A stretch of 5,902 nt of DNA from Ruminococcaceae bacterium UBA4958 (lineage in GTDB: Bacteria; Bacillota; Clostridia; Oscillospirales; Acutalibacteraceae): assembly GCA_002397355.1 (NCBI GenBank), contig DHAI01000079.1:22556-28457 (forward strand), given 5' to 3'. The first letter of the stretch is position 1. Each line of letters begins with the position of its first letter. Of the stretch, positions 1 through 5,862 are shown in pieces. The notes below the pieces were generated by a model. That model ran no database searches. It was not told the origin of the DNA and saw nothing but the letters and a program-made list of their open reading frames with translations. The translations under genes were made by a program, and so were the position numbers.

Positions 1-195
1 ACCGAGGAAAGCGACAAGATGGACGAATACAACAGCGCCATCGACACGTACGTCAGCGAGCAGGCCACCAAATTTCTGACCGGAGAGGAATCGCTCGACA
101 GCTTCGACAATTTCGTCTCACAGCTGAACAGCATGGGATTGCCCGAGGTCCTGAAAATCCGGCAGGCCGCGTACGACAGATACCTCGCCCGTTAG
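1..195 (+). CDS. Extracellular sugar-type solute-binding protein, C-terminal end (partial)
   Basis: The reading frame is open from the first base and ends at TAG 193-195, giving 64 residues (starting TEESDKMDEY, ending AAYDRYLAR). The segment is helical and rich in charged residues. It ends in the pattern seen at the C-terminus of large lipoprotein substrate-binding proteins of the LplA/YtcQ type: a run like SFDNFVSQL, then GLPEVLKIRQAAYDRY. In that family the protein is lipid-anchored outside the membrane and delivers oligosaccharides or sugar derivatives to the permease pair. The identification rests on this C-terminal pattern together with the two LplB/LplC-like permease genes directly downstream in the same orientation. 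The N-terminal signal peptide and ligand-binding lobes lie outside the window, so the substrate cannot be inferred. Confidence 0.82.
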   Translation, partial: TEESDKMDEYNSAIDTYVSEQATKFLTGEESLDSFDNFVSQLNSMGLPEVLKIRQAAYDRYLAR

Positions 196-210
196 TCTTT
201 CTTGCGGATG

Positions 211-241
211 GAAACATGGCGTGTCTTCTCCGCCATGTTTC
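211..241 (+). promoter_or_regulatory. Intercistronic stem-loop between binding-protein and permease genes
   Basis: Bases 211-221 (GAAACATGGCG) pair perfectly with 231-241 (CGCCATGTTTC), giving an 11-bp stem with a 9-nt loop. The short U-rich stretch CTTTTAT follows. It lies 15 bp after the binding-protein stop codon and before the permease ribosome-binding site. Hairpins at this place in sugar ABC operons commonly act as partial terminators or as 3' mRNA stabilisers, so that the binding protein is made in excess over the membrane subunits. That role is inferred here. The U tract is short, so readthrough into the permeases is expected. Confidence 0.65.
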
Positions 242-263
242 TTTTATGAATAGGGGGAACACG

Positions 264-1220
264 ATGCGTAAACAACCACTCGCCGGCGCGGCGGCGATCA
301 GCGCGCGCAAGCCGCTTGGCATGCGGCTTTCCGAGGATTTCAAACAGAATAAGTACAAGTACCTGATGATCCTTCCGGTTCTGATCTATCTGATCGTTTT
401 CGCCTACAAGCCCATGTACGGCCTCGTGATCGCATTCAAAAACTACCGGCCCGCCTTGGGCATCGAGGGGAGCCCGTGGGTCGGGTTCCGGCAGTTCCGC
501 CTGTTTTTCAATGACGTTTATTTTTGGCGTCTGCTGAAAAACACCTTTTCCATCAGCCTGCTGAGCATCCTCTTCGGGTTTCCCGCCCCGATTATCCTTG
601 CCCTTTTGCTCAACGAGATCAAAAATACGGCCTTCAAACGGACAGTCCAGACGATCACCTACATGCCGTATTTCATTTCGCTGGTGGTCGTCTGCGGGCT
701 GATCAAGACATACGCGCAAAGCAACGGGCTGATGTCCCAAATCGCCGTCCAATTCGGCGGGCAGCCGCAGAACTTTCTGATGAACCCGGACTGCTTTTAC
801 CCGATTTACATCATCTCGGACATCTGGCAGGGGATCGGATGGAACTCCATCATCTATCTGGCGGCGCTGACCAGCATCGACCAGGAGCAGTACGAGGCGG
901 CGAGGATCGACGGCGCCGGGCGCTTCCAGCAGATGTGGCATATCACGCTGCCGGGCATCCTTCCTACAATCATCATCCTGTTTATTCTGCGCATGGGCGG
1001 CATCCTGAACGTGGGCTTTGAAAAGATCCTGCTCCTGTATTCGGAGCCGACCTATACCGTAGCCGACGTCATTTCCACTTACGTCTACCGGAAAGGCATC
1101 CTGAACGGCGCCTACAGCTTCGGCGCGGCGGTGGGATTGTTCAACTCCGTGGTCAACGTCTTCTTTCTCGCCGTATTTAACCGGATCGGCAGGAAATTCG
1201 CCGGCATGAGTCTTTACTGA
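264..1220 (+). CDS. CUT1 sugar ABC transporter permease, LplB-like
   Basis: This 318-residue integral membrane subunit forms half of the translocation channel of a carbohydrate importer. Hydrophobic segments lie near residues 34-48, 95-117, 133-150, 181-202, 232-250 and 287-306, giving the six-segment layout of the MalF/LplB branch of binding-protein-dependent permeases. The cytoplasmic EAA loop that docks onto the ATPase is clear: EAARIDGAG at 211-219, then the ITLPG element at 227-231. The ATG at 264 is preceded by AGGGGG (252-256 region) at good spacing. ATGs at 216 and 246 are in frame, but the first lies inside the upstream stem-loop and neither has a ribosome-binding site. It is co-transcribed with the binding protein upstream and the second permease 14 bp downstream. 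No ATP-binding subunit gene is in the window, which fits systems that use a shared MsmX-type ATPase encoded elsewhere. The sugar is unknown. Confidence 0.93.
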   Translation: MRKQPLAGAAAISARKPLGMRLSEDFKQNKYKYLMILPVLIYLIVFAYKPMYGLVIAFKNYRPALGIEGSPWVGFRQFRLFFNDVYFWRLLKNTFSISLLSILFGFPAPIILALLLNEIKNTAFKRTVQTITYMPYFISLVVVCGLIKTYAQSNGLMSQIAVQFGGQPQNFLMNPDCFYPIYIISDIWQGIGWNSIIYLAALTSIDQEQYEAARIDGAGRFQQMWHITLPGILPTIIILFILRMGGILNVGFEKILLLYSEPTYTVADVISTYVYRKGILNGAYSFGAAVGLFNSVVNVFFLAVFNRIGRKFAGMSLY

Positions 1221-1234
1221 GGGGAAAGGTGGAT

Positions 1235-2137
1235 ATGGAAAAGAGACTCGATCGAAAGCGCCGCGGCACTTCGGCTGGGGATGTCGCGTTCAACCTCTGC
1301 AACGGCGTCATCATGTTCTTTCTGATGTTTGTGACGGTATACCCGCTGTACTATGTGCTCTGCGCGTCGTTCAGCAACAACGTGGAGCTGCTCGCACACC
1401 CGGGCGCGCTCTGGTATCCCCGGGGCTTCAATTGGGGGGCGTATCGCCTTGCTTTCACCCACCCCCTGCTTCTGAGCGGTTACCGGAACATCCTGATCGT
1501 CCTGGCGGTTTCTCTCCCGCTCAACATCGTGCTCACACTGTTCTGCGGGTATTTTCTTTCATCCAAAAACGTGTTTTTTAAAAAACCCATTCTCGCAATC
1601 ATTATGTTCACCATGTTCTTCAGCGGCGGCATGATTCCGGGTTACCTGAACATCCGCGACCTCGGCCTGTACGACAGCCTTTGGTCGCTGATCCTGCCGG
1701 GCGCGATGAGCGTTTACAACGCGATCATCTGCAAAACGGCGATCGACGCGGTTCCGGACAGCCTGATCGAATCGGCCTACATCGACGGCGCGAACGACAT
1801 CGTCATCATATTCCGCATCGTGTTCCCGCTGATCATGCCCACGGTCGCGGTGCTGCTCCTGTACTACGGAGTCGGCCACTGGAACAGCTGGTTCCCTGCT
1901 TCTCTGTACATCGAGAGCAATTACAATCTTCCCATTCAGAATGTGATGCGCGCGATCCTGATCGCAAATTCCAACATTCTGAATTCGGCCGCAACGGAAA
2001 ACGATAAGGTAAACGATTTTGCCGAAACCATCAAATACTCCGCAATCGTCATCACTACGGTCCCCGTGCTCTGCATCTACCCGTTCCTGCAAAAGTATTT
2101 TGTGAAAGGCGTTATGATCGGCGCAGTGAAGGGATAA
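1235..2137 (+). CDS. CUT1 sugar ABC transporter permease, LplC/YtcP-like
   Basis: This 300-residue integral membrane subunit is the partner of the preceding permease and belongs to the MalG/LplC branch. Hydrophobic segments lie near residues 23-44, 84-108, 117-135, 150-168, 196-213 and 267-285. The EAA loop is present in the slightly divergent form ESAYIDGAN at 179-187, followed by the FP element at 197-198. The C-terminus (YFVKGVMIGAVKG, 288-300) has the form typical of LplC/YtcP proteins. The start is ambiguous by two codons: ATG 1235 is used here, with AAAGG (1225-1229) 5 nt upstream, while an in-frame GTG at 1229 could also serve with GAGGGG at 1219-1224. The gene follows the first permease by 14 bp and is the last gene of the operon in view, ending just before a strong terminator. 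Confidence 0.93.
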   Translation: MEKRLDRKRRGTSAGDVAFNLCNGVIMFFLMFVTVYPLYYVLCASFSNNVELLAHPGALWYPRGFNWGAYRLAFTHPLLLSGYRNILIVLAVSLPLNIVLTLFCGYFLSSKNVFFKKPILAIIMFTMFFSGGMIPGYLNIRDLGLYDSLWSLILPGAMSVYNAIICKTAIDAVPDSLIESAYIDGANDIVIIFRIVFPLIMPTVAVLLLYYGVGHWNSWFPASLYIESNYNLPIQNVMRAILIANSNILNSAATENDKVNDFAETIKYSAIVITTVPVLCIYPFLQKYFVKGVMIGAVKG

Positions 2138-2150
2138 GCACCGGGCAAGC

Positions 2151-2215
2151 CGCAAAAATAAAATTCGGAGCGGCCGTCCCGAAAGGGATCGGCCGCCCCG
2201 GCTTTTATTTTTGCG
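2151..2215. terminator. Bidirectional rho-independent terminator between convergent genes
   Basis: A GC-rich hairpin is centred on a GAAA tetraloop (2181-2184). TCCC 2177-2180 pairs with GGGA 2185-2188, and GCGGCCG 2170-2176 pairs with CGGCCGC 2190-2196. It is flanked by GCAAAAATAAAA (2152-2163) and its exact complement TTTTATTTTTGC (2203-2214). Each strand therefore shows a stable stem followed by a T-rich tail. It sits 13 bp after the permease stop and about 40 bp from the stop of the convergent dehydrogenase gene, so it can terminate both transcripts. Confidence 0.92.
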
Positions 2216-2255
2216 CGATACGGGAATCGCATCCGTCCGCCGGCGCCGGCGGGGA

Positions 2256-3119
2256 TCAGTTTACGATCGTCCCGCTGTTGACATGGAAAATCTGACCGGA
2301 TATATTGGAGGAATCGTCGCACCCCAGAAAGACGTAGGCGGGCGCCAGCTCGCAGGGCTGGGCCGCCCGCTGCATCGGGCTGGTGGAACCGAAGGTCTGC
2401 ACTTGTTCCGGCGGGAAGCTGGAGACGATCAGCGGCGTCCAGACCGGGCCGGGCGCGACCGCGTTGACACGGATTCCCTTACCCATCAGGGAAAGGGCCA
2501 TCGACCGCGTGAAAGAGACGATCGCCCCTTTGGTAGAGGAGTAATCGATCAGCGTCGGGTTCCCCTCAAAAGCGGTGATGGAGGCTGTGTTGATCATTGC
2601 GCAGCCGTTCGACATGTGGGGCAGCGCCGCCTTCGTCATATAGAAATAGGAGAAAAAGTTGCTTTCAAACGTGTTTTGAAGCTGCTCCTTCGTGATATCC
2701 GATATACCGTTTTGCGGATACTGCACGCCGGCGTTATTGACGAGGACATCGATCCCGCCGAGCTGCGTCACGGCCTGCTCCACCGAGTCGGCGGCGTTCT
2801 GCTCCGTACGAAGGTCGGACTGGATCGTGGCGCACTTTCTGCCGAGGCGTTCGACGGCCCGGGCAGTTTCCTGCGCATCGCTGTTCTCGCAGAGATAGAC
2901 GATGGCGACGTCGGCGCCCTCTTTGGCATAGGCCAGCGCGACCGCGCGGCCGATTCCGCTGTCGCCGCCCGTTATAATCGCTTTTTTCCCGGCCAGTTTG
3001 CCCGACGCCGTGTACGCCGGATTGTCATACTGGGGAAGCGGATTCATTTCCGCTTCCCGGCCGGGCTGGCGGTTCTGGTGCTGGGGCGGAAATGTGTTAT
3101 GGGGTTGTGGCTGCTGCAT
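2256..3119 (-). CDS. Short-chain dehydrogenase/reductase, YghA/YhdF/YdaD-like
   Basis: A 287-residue cytosolic NAD(P)-dependent oxidoreductase of the classical SDR fold. The cofactor loop TGGDSGIG is at residues 50-57 and the structural NNAG motif at 128-131. The catalytic tetrad reads Asn154, Ser180, Tyr193 and Lys197 (YSSTK, 193-197), followed by PGPVWTPL at 223-230. The first 40 residues form a Pro/Gln-rich extension (FPPQHQNRQPG, 10-20) ahead of the Rossmann fold. This is characteristic of the YghA/YhdF/YdaD/YhxC branch, several members of which are general-stress proteins in Bacillus. The physiological substrate of that branch is poorly defined. ATG 3119 is chosen because AAAGGAG (3130-3136) lies 8-10 nt upstream; an in-frame TTG at 3137 overlaps this site and is unlikely. 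The gene runs towards the transporter operon and shares its terminator. Confidence 0.94.
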   Translation of the reverse strand: MQQPQPHNTFPPQHQNRQPGREAEMNPLPQYDNPAYTASGKLAGKKAIITGGDSGIGRAVALAYAKEGADVAIVYLCENSDAQETARAVERLGRKCATIQSDLRTEQNAADSVEQAVTQLGGIDVLVNNAGVQYPQNGISDITKEQLQNTFESNFFSYFYMTKAALPHMSNGCAMINTASITAFEGNPTLIDYSSTKGAIVSFTRSMALSLMGKGIRVNAVAPGPVWTPLIVSSFPPEQVQTFGSTSPMQRAAQPCELAPAYVFLGCDDSSNISGQIFHVNSGTIVN

Positions 3120-3241
3120 GGATCGTGCTCCTTTCAAAGGTTTTCAGGCGCCTTGTGACATAAAGTCAACGGCGGCATACGCGTTTTCCTAGTTGAGAGA
3201 GGCCGCGCATATGTAACAAAGCCGCGCCGGTTCCCGCCTGT

Positions 3242-3270
3242 AGTATATCCGGATCAAGGAAGAATATCAT
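3242..3270 (-). promoter_or_regulatory. Candidate sigma-A promoter for the SDR gene
   Basis: On the minus strand ATGATA (3270-3265, four of six matches to TTGACA) is followed after 17 bp by TATACT (3247-3242, five of six matches to TATAAT). Transcription would begin near 3235, leaving a leader of about 115 nt before the SDR start. The site lies in the 189-bp gap between the GIY-YIG and SDR genes, where no other clear terminator or promoter is seen. The -35 match is modest, so this is a tentative call. Confidence 0.35.
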
Positions 3271-3308
3271 GCCGCGCGGTCCAAACGGGGTATGGCGATC
3301 CGGGATTT

Positions 3309-3602
3309 CTATCGGGAATTCGATTCGTCCGGCATTTTTGCCCCGCGTCCGGTCAGCGCGGCCTTTTCGGCGTGGCTCATCTTTTTCAGCGCGGCTTCCC
3401 GCCTGAGGGCTTCGGTCTTTGTGTCGAAGCGTTCTTGATAAACAAGAGCGACCGGCAGGCGGGAGCGGGTATATTTCGCGCCTTTCCCGCGGTTATGCGC
3501 GGCCGTGCGTCGGCATGGATCCGTCGTATAGCCGCTGTAGATCGTACCGTCCGAACAGCGCAGCATATATGCGTAGTACTGGGGGATTCTTGCGTTTCTC
3601 AC
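3309..3602 (-). CDS. GIY-YIG domain protein, YhbQ/YazA (UPF0213) family
   Basis: A small single-domain protein of 97 residues. The GIY-like element is YYAYML (9-14) and the YIG-like element YSGYTTD (22-28). These are followed by Arg31/Arg32, His36-Asn37, the basic loop GKGAKYTR (39-46) and the metal-site region with Glu64 in [12 protein letters not shown]. This order is diagnostic of the UPF0213/YhbQ group, a minimal version of the GIY-YIG nuclease fold. A DNA-processing or repair role is suspected for the family, but I cannot assign a specific one. The start is taken as GTG 3602, preceded at 8 nt by GGAGGAG. An in-frame ATG at 3629 would add nine residues but has no convincing ribosome-binding site. 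A short tail (about 85-97, ending MPDESNSR) extends past the conserved domain. The gene lies alone between a terminator-like hairpin and the SDR promoter region. Confidence 0.9.
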   Translation of the reverse strand: MRNARIPQYYAYMLRCSDGTIYSGYTTDPCRRTAAHNRGKGAKYTRSRLPVALVYQERFDTKTEALRREAALKKMSHAEKAALTGRGAKMPDESNSR

Positions 3603-3610
3603 AGCGTTCT

Positions 3611-3617
3611 CTCCTCC
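3611..3617 (-). promoter_or_regulatory. Ribosome-binding site that sets the GTG start of the GIY-YIG gene
   Basis: On the minus strand GGAGGAG is followed by eight bases and then GTG 3602-3600. This is the best Shine-Dalgarno match near the gene. It lies inside the longer reading frame that would start at ATG 3629, which argues for the shorter protein. Confidence 0.75.
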
Positions 3618-3680
3618 CGCATCCGGCATATGACCCGCCCGGCATGAGTTCGCCCGGATACCCGTGCGTCCGTATGTCAG

Positions 3681-3716
3681 AATAAATGTCCCGGCGCCTG
3701 CAATACAGGAACCGGG
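3681..3716 (-). terminator. Hairpin terminator after the membrane-protein gene
   Basis: Bases 3706-3716 pair with 3690-3700 over 11 positions with one mismatch and one G-U pair, closing a 5-nt loop. In the minus-strand direction the stem is CCCGGTTCCTG / CAGGCGCCGGG, followed by the T-rich stretch ACATTTATTCT. It begins 15 bp after the stop of the membrane-protein gene and precedes the GIY-YIG gene, so it probably separates the two transcripts. The T tract is interrupted, so efficiency may be moderate. Confidence 0.6.
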
Positions 3717-3731
3717 CGGGCGCCCGGCTTC

Positions 3732-4307
3732 TCAGGCCGCCATGGCCGCGGAAACGCCGGCCGTGACCAGCGCCACCACGAAAAGCGGAACCATGCCGTC
3801 GAAATATCCCGCGCGGTCCCCAAGATTGTAGTACAACACATAGCACACAAGGCTGATCAACGCGGCGGCGCAGACCACGACTGCGAAAACGACCGCAAGC
3901 CCATGGGCGAACCGGCCCATTCCATACAACGCGTCGATTTCCGATAACGCCAAAACGGCCCAACCGACGATAAGAAACAGTTCCGTCGTCACCTGTCTGT
4001 GAAAAAGCAGCGCCGTGATTCCCAGCAAGACGGCGTACGCAACGATGCCGCCCCATAGAAGCGACCCGCTCGGGAACAGCGTTGCGCGGATCGAGGCGGC
4101 TTGAATCCCTTTGACCGCCAGAACGATCGAGATCAGCCCCGCAGCGAAAGCCGGAATCAGGAGCCATCCCGTTTTCATGCCCTTGACCGCCCCGGCGGGC
4201 TTAAATGCCAGTATCCACCACGCCAGATAAAACGCGCAGCAGACGATAAGCAGGACATTGCTCTGAAAAATGTGCTTTTCGGAAAAGTTGAAATCCTGGA
4301 TTGACAA
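3732..4307 (-). CDS. Conserved six-segment membrane protein of unknown function
   Basis: A 191-residue, strongly hydrophobic protein. Membrane segments are visible near residues 16-35, 46-66, 81-102, 107-125, 133-158 and 169-190. A short polar N-terminus (SIQDFNFSEKHIFQSN) precedes them, and a charged loop (NLGDRAGYFD) lies between the fifth and sixth. There is no signal peptide cleavage pattern, no nucleotide-binding motif and no catalytic motif that I can name. The gene starts with TTG 4307, supported by AAGGGGTGA (4314-4322) upstream. The next in-frame Met (residue 44) would delete the first membrane helix. It may have been co-transcribed with the flavodoxin pseudogene that ends 148 bp upstream, and a hairpin follows its stop. 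The length, even hydrophobicity pattern and ribosome-binding site make it a real gene, but its role is unknown. Confidence 0.82.
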   Translation of the reverse strand: MSIQDFNFSEKHIFQSNVLLIVCCAFYLAWWILAFKPAGAVKGMKTGWLLIPAFAAGLISIVLAVKGIQAASIRATLFPSGSLLWGGIVAYAVLLGITALLFHRQVTTELFLIVGWAVLALSEIDALYGMGRFAHGLAVVFAVVVCAAALISLVCYVLYYNLGDRAGYFDGMVPLFVVALVTAGVSAAMAA

Positions 4308-4455
4308 ACCATGTCACCCCTTCGTTTTTCAGGAGCCGCGGCGTCAGCTCGGGAAACGCCGCCGTCCCTGCCGGCATAGCCGGAAAACCGCCAAACGCAA
4401 TGCGCTGCCCAAATGACGGACGCCATGGATGAGCCCATCGGCGCATCGGCCGGAT
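4308..4455 (-). other. Gap between flavodoxin remnant and membrane-protein gene
   Basis: This 148-bp stretch carries no convincing gene. It has two inverted repeats: GCGGCGT 4338-4344 with ACGCCGC 4356-4362 (11-nt loop), and CCGGC 4371-4375 with GCCGG 4379-4383 (3-nt loop). Neither is followed by a T tract on the minus strand, so they are not obvious terminators. I see no strong promoter. Reading frames crossing the gap run antiparallel to or out of frame with the neighbouring genes and look like shadows. Confidence 0.5.
4314..4322 (-). promoter_or_regulatory. Ribosome-binding site supporting a TTG start
   Basis: On the minus strand AAGGGGTGA is followed by six bases and then TTG 4307-4305, the start used for the membrane protein. 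An overlapping ATG at 4312-4310 is in another frame that does not encode the membrane protein. Confidence 0.6.
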
Positions 4456-4850
4456 CTATCGGACAAGGCGTTGGATAAACTCCTCCGCGGAGACAATACC
4501 GTCATGATCGGGATGGCCTTTTGAAATCCCCCCACGAATCGAAGCGGGCCGAACGTATCATACCCTTCACAGGTGAAGCTGCCGACGACGCAGGCCCCCG
4601 CATGTTTTAACCGGTCGATCAGGGCGGAATCGTACTTGGCATCGCCGCCGGTGCCGCTCGTCGAGAAAGCAAAGACATGCTTCCCCTGCAGGCGCAATCG
4701 GCTCACCGTTTCCAGCAGCCGGTCGTAATACCTGCCGTAAGCGATTCCCGAATAAAGGCGTCGAAACTGTACTGTCAGTCAACATCATCCAGCCGCTCCG
4801 CGGAGAGTTTTAAAATCCGATACCGGGACTTCTATCCCTCCCTCGCGGGC
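4456..4850 (-). pseudogene. Flavodoxin-family pseudogene, 5'-truncated and multiply frameshifted
   Basis: Joining the three minus-strand frames restores most of a flavodoxin-like protein. Pieces in order are: GGIEVPVSDFKT (from about 4842), then LSAERLDDVD, an in-frame TGA (4777-4775), SQYDAFI-like residues, SGIAYGRYYDRLLETVSRL, GKHVFAFSTSGTGG, GSFTCEGYDTFGPLRFVGG, then ISKGHPDHDGIVSAEEF and a stop at 4458-4456. Frame changes occur near 4808-4815, near 4751 and at a run of six C (six G on the coding strand) at 4528-4533. A seventh G there would restore the downstream frame. The order SGI-YG-K/RYY, FSTSGTG, GSF-C-GYDTFGP, GG-KGHP matches a clostridial flavodoxin-family protein as I remember it. 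The N-terminal FMN-phosphate loop is missing: the remnant starts right after the stop of the upstream dehydrogenase. It is very unlikely to make a working electron carrier. Confidence 0.75.
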
Positions 4851-4870
4851 AAAGCCGGGGCGCAAGAAGT

Positions 4871-5761
4871 CTATCCTGCCTGTTTTTTCCTTTCGTCTAA
4901 AAACGAATAAAATTTATCGTGCAGGACATCCATTTCGTTTCTTGCTTTTATCGCATGCTGAAGCATGAATCTATTGCCGAATCTGCTGCGAAAAACGGCC
5001 GGCAAAACCCTGCTTAAAACGCAGACGGGGCATAAGCGGAATAAGTTCAGCTTTGGTGGAGAAATCCGTATTCCATACTGGTGAAGCCGCGTAAAATTCT
5101 CATGCAATTGTCTTGCGGTGGTTCTCATCGCGGCGTTATCTTTGTATGCTTCCTGCGGGTTTTCCGCCATGTAATATGCGTCGGCCAAGGGCACGACCAT
5201 CCCAAGATGGCAAATCTGCCACAGCCGCATGTCTTTCACGACCTGATGAGGAATATGGGCTTTGGAAAAAATCCGTTTGAGAGTTTCGACTCGTTCCGAA
5301 TTTCTCCCGTCAATTTCCCCGAATGTAGTCGGCTGTATGAAATAAGGCGTCAACCCGGCATCCAGGATTCCATTTAAAAAACCGCCGCCCGCACCGGGAA
5401 AGGCGGGAAGCAGCCTGCCCTTTCCGCATAACCGGTCCAGCTCCGCATAGGGAGCAATGGTATTCGCCATTGTAACAATCGTCGGGCTGATGTTTCCGTT
5501 CAGCTGTGCCAGGGCACAGCGCAATTGTTCTTCCCTGACGGTCAGGAAAATATAATCATAGCGATCGCCCGGCTGAAGCGTTTCCAAAATCGTCACGTCC
5601 GCGCGCCGGGTTTCCCCGCGGCGAAAATACCGCAGTCCGTTTTGTTTTAAATCTTCCAGCCTTTTTCCTCTCGCCAAAACAGAAATGGAATATCCGGATT
5701 CAGCCAGATACGCCGCATAAAGGCTGCCGATAACACCGGCACCGTAAATCAGGATCCTCAT
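4871..5761 (-). CDS. Ketopantoate reductase (PanE/ApbA)-like dehydrogenase, atypical active site
   Basis: A 296-residue cytosolic protein close to the usual length of PanE/ApbA reductases. The N-terminus is a Rossmann fold with GAGVIG at residues 7-12, an NADP-type ARGKR segment at 30-34, and hydrophobic strands IFLTV (71-75) and TIVTMAN (94-100). The C-terminal helical half follows from about 175. In true PanE the start of that half carries a catalytic Lys and an Asn in a pattern like W-x-K-L-x-x-N. Here the aligned stretch is LWQICHLGMVVPL (180-192), so both residues appear replaced. A related but distinct 2-hydroxyacid or keto-acid dehydrogenase activity is therefore more likely than pantothenate synthesis. 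ATG 5761 has AAAGGA 6 nt upstream; an in-frame TTG at 5776 overlaps that site. The gene stops 21 bp before the flavodoxin remnant. Confidence 0.88.
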   Translation of the reverse strand: MRILIYGAGVIGSLYAAYLAESGYSISVLARGKRLEDLKQNGLRYFRRGETRRADVTILETLQPGDRYDYIFLTVREEQLRCALAQLNGNISPTIVTMANTIAPYAELDRLCGKGRLLPAFPGAGGGFLNGILDAGLTPYFIQPTTFGEIDGRNSERVETLKRIFSKAHIPHQVVKDMRLWQICHLGMVVPLADAYYMAENPQEAYKDNAAMRTTARQLHENFTRLHQYGIRISPPKLNLFRLCPVCVLSRVLPAVFRSRFGNRFMLQHAIKARNEMDVLHDKFYSFLDERKKQAG

Positions 5762-5833
5762 AAGCAGTCCTTTCAAATCAGCGCTCTATCAAAAATCAGA
5801 ATGGCTATGCCACGCAAAAGCGAAACGACGGAC

Positions 5834-5862
5834 GTTAAAGCAGCCATCGGAAAAGGCGTCAA
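5834..5862 (-). promoter_or_regulatory. Candidate sigma-A promoter for the PanE-like gene
   Basis: On the minus strand TTGACG (5862-5857, five of six matches) is followed after 17 bp by TTTAAC (5839-5834, four of six matches). Transcription would begin near 5827, giving a leader of about 65 nt. The rest of 5762-5902 holds no gene that I can support; two frames stay open to the window edge, so the end of an upstream gene cannot be excluded, and that would weaken this call. Confidence 0.35.

Noticed and set aside
216..263. Longer N-terminus for the first permease, starting at ATG 216 or ATG 246
   Set aside because: ATG 216 lies inside a perfect stem-loop and neither codon has a Shine-Dalgarno site, whereas ATG 264 has AGGGGG at good spacing.
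2211..3158. Long plus-strand open frame of about 315 codons antisense to the SDR gene
   Set aside because: Its product is rich in Arg, Asp and Gly without any recognisable motif, and the opposite strand encodes a complete SDR with all catalytic residues. It is a GC-rich shadow frame.
3141..3169. TTGACT and TGAAAA, 17 bp apart, as promoter of the SDR gene
   Set aside because: Transcription would begin inside the ribosome-binding site at 3130-3136, and the -10 element lacks the conserved final T.
3202..3277. Three copies of GCCGCGC (3202, 3221, 3271) as possible operator repeats
   Set aside because: The spacing is irregular and the seven-base GC-only motif is expected by chance in GC-rich DNA.
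3249..3303. Inverted repeat CCGGATC / GATCCGG as terminator of the GIY-YIG gene
   Set aside because: The stem is only 7 bp with a loop of about 41 nt and no T tract follows.
3269..3406. Small plus-strand ORF (45 codons, MPRGPNGVW start) with AAGGAAGA upstream
   Set aside because: It has a fair ribosome-binding site, but more than half of it overlaps the GIY-YIG gene antisense. The product is Arg/Ser-rich without a familiar pattern, and no convincing promoter is visible.
3493..4167. Long minus-strand open frame of 224 codons overlapping the membrane-protein and GIY-YIG genes
   Set aside because: It is Arg/Gly-rich without motifs and overlaps two better-supported genes on the same strand; it also crosses a likely terminator.
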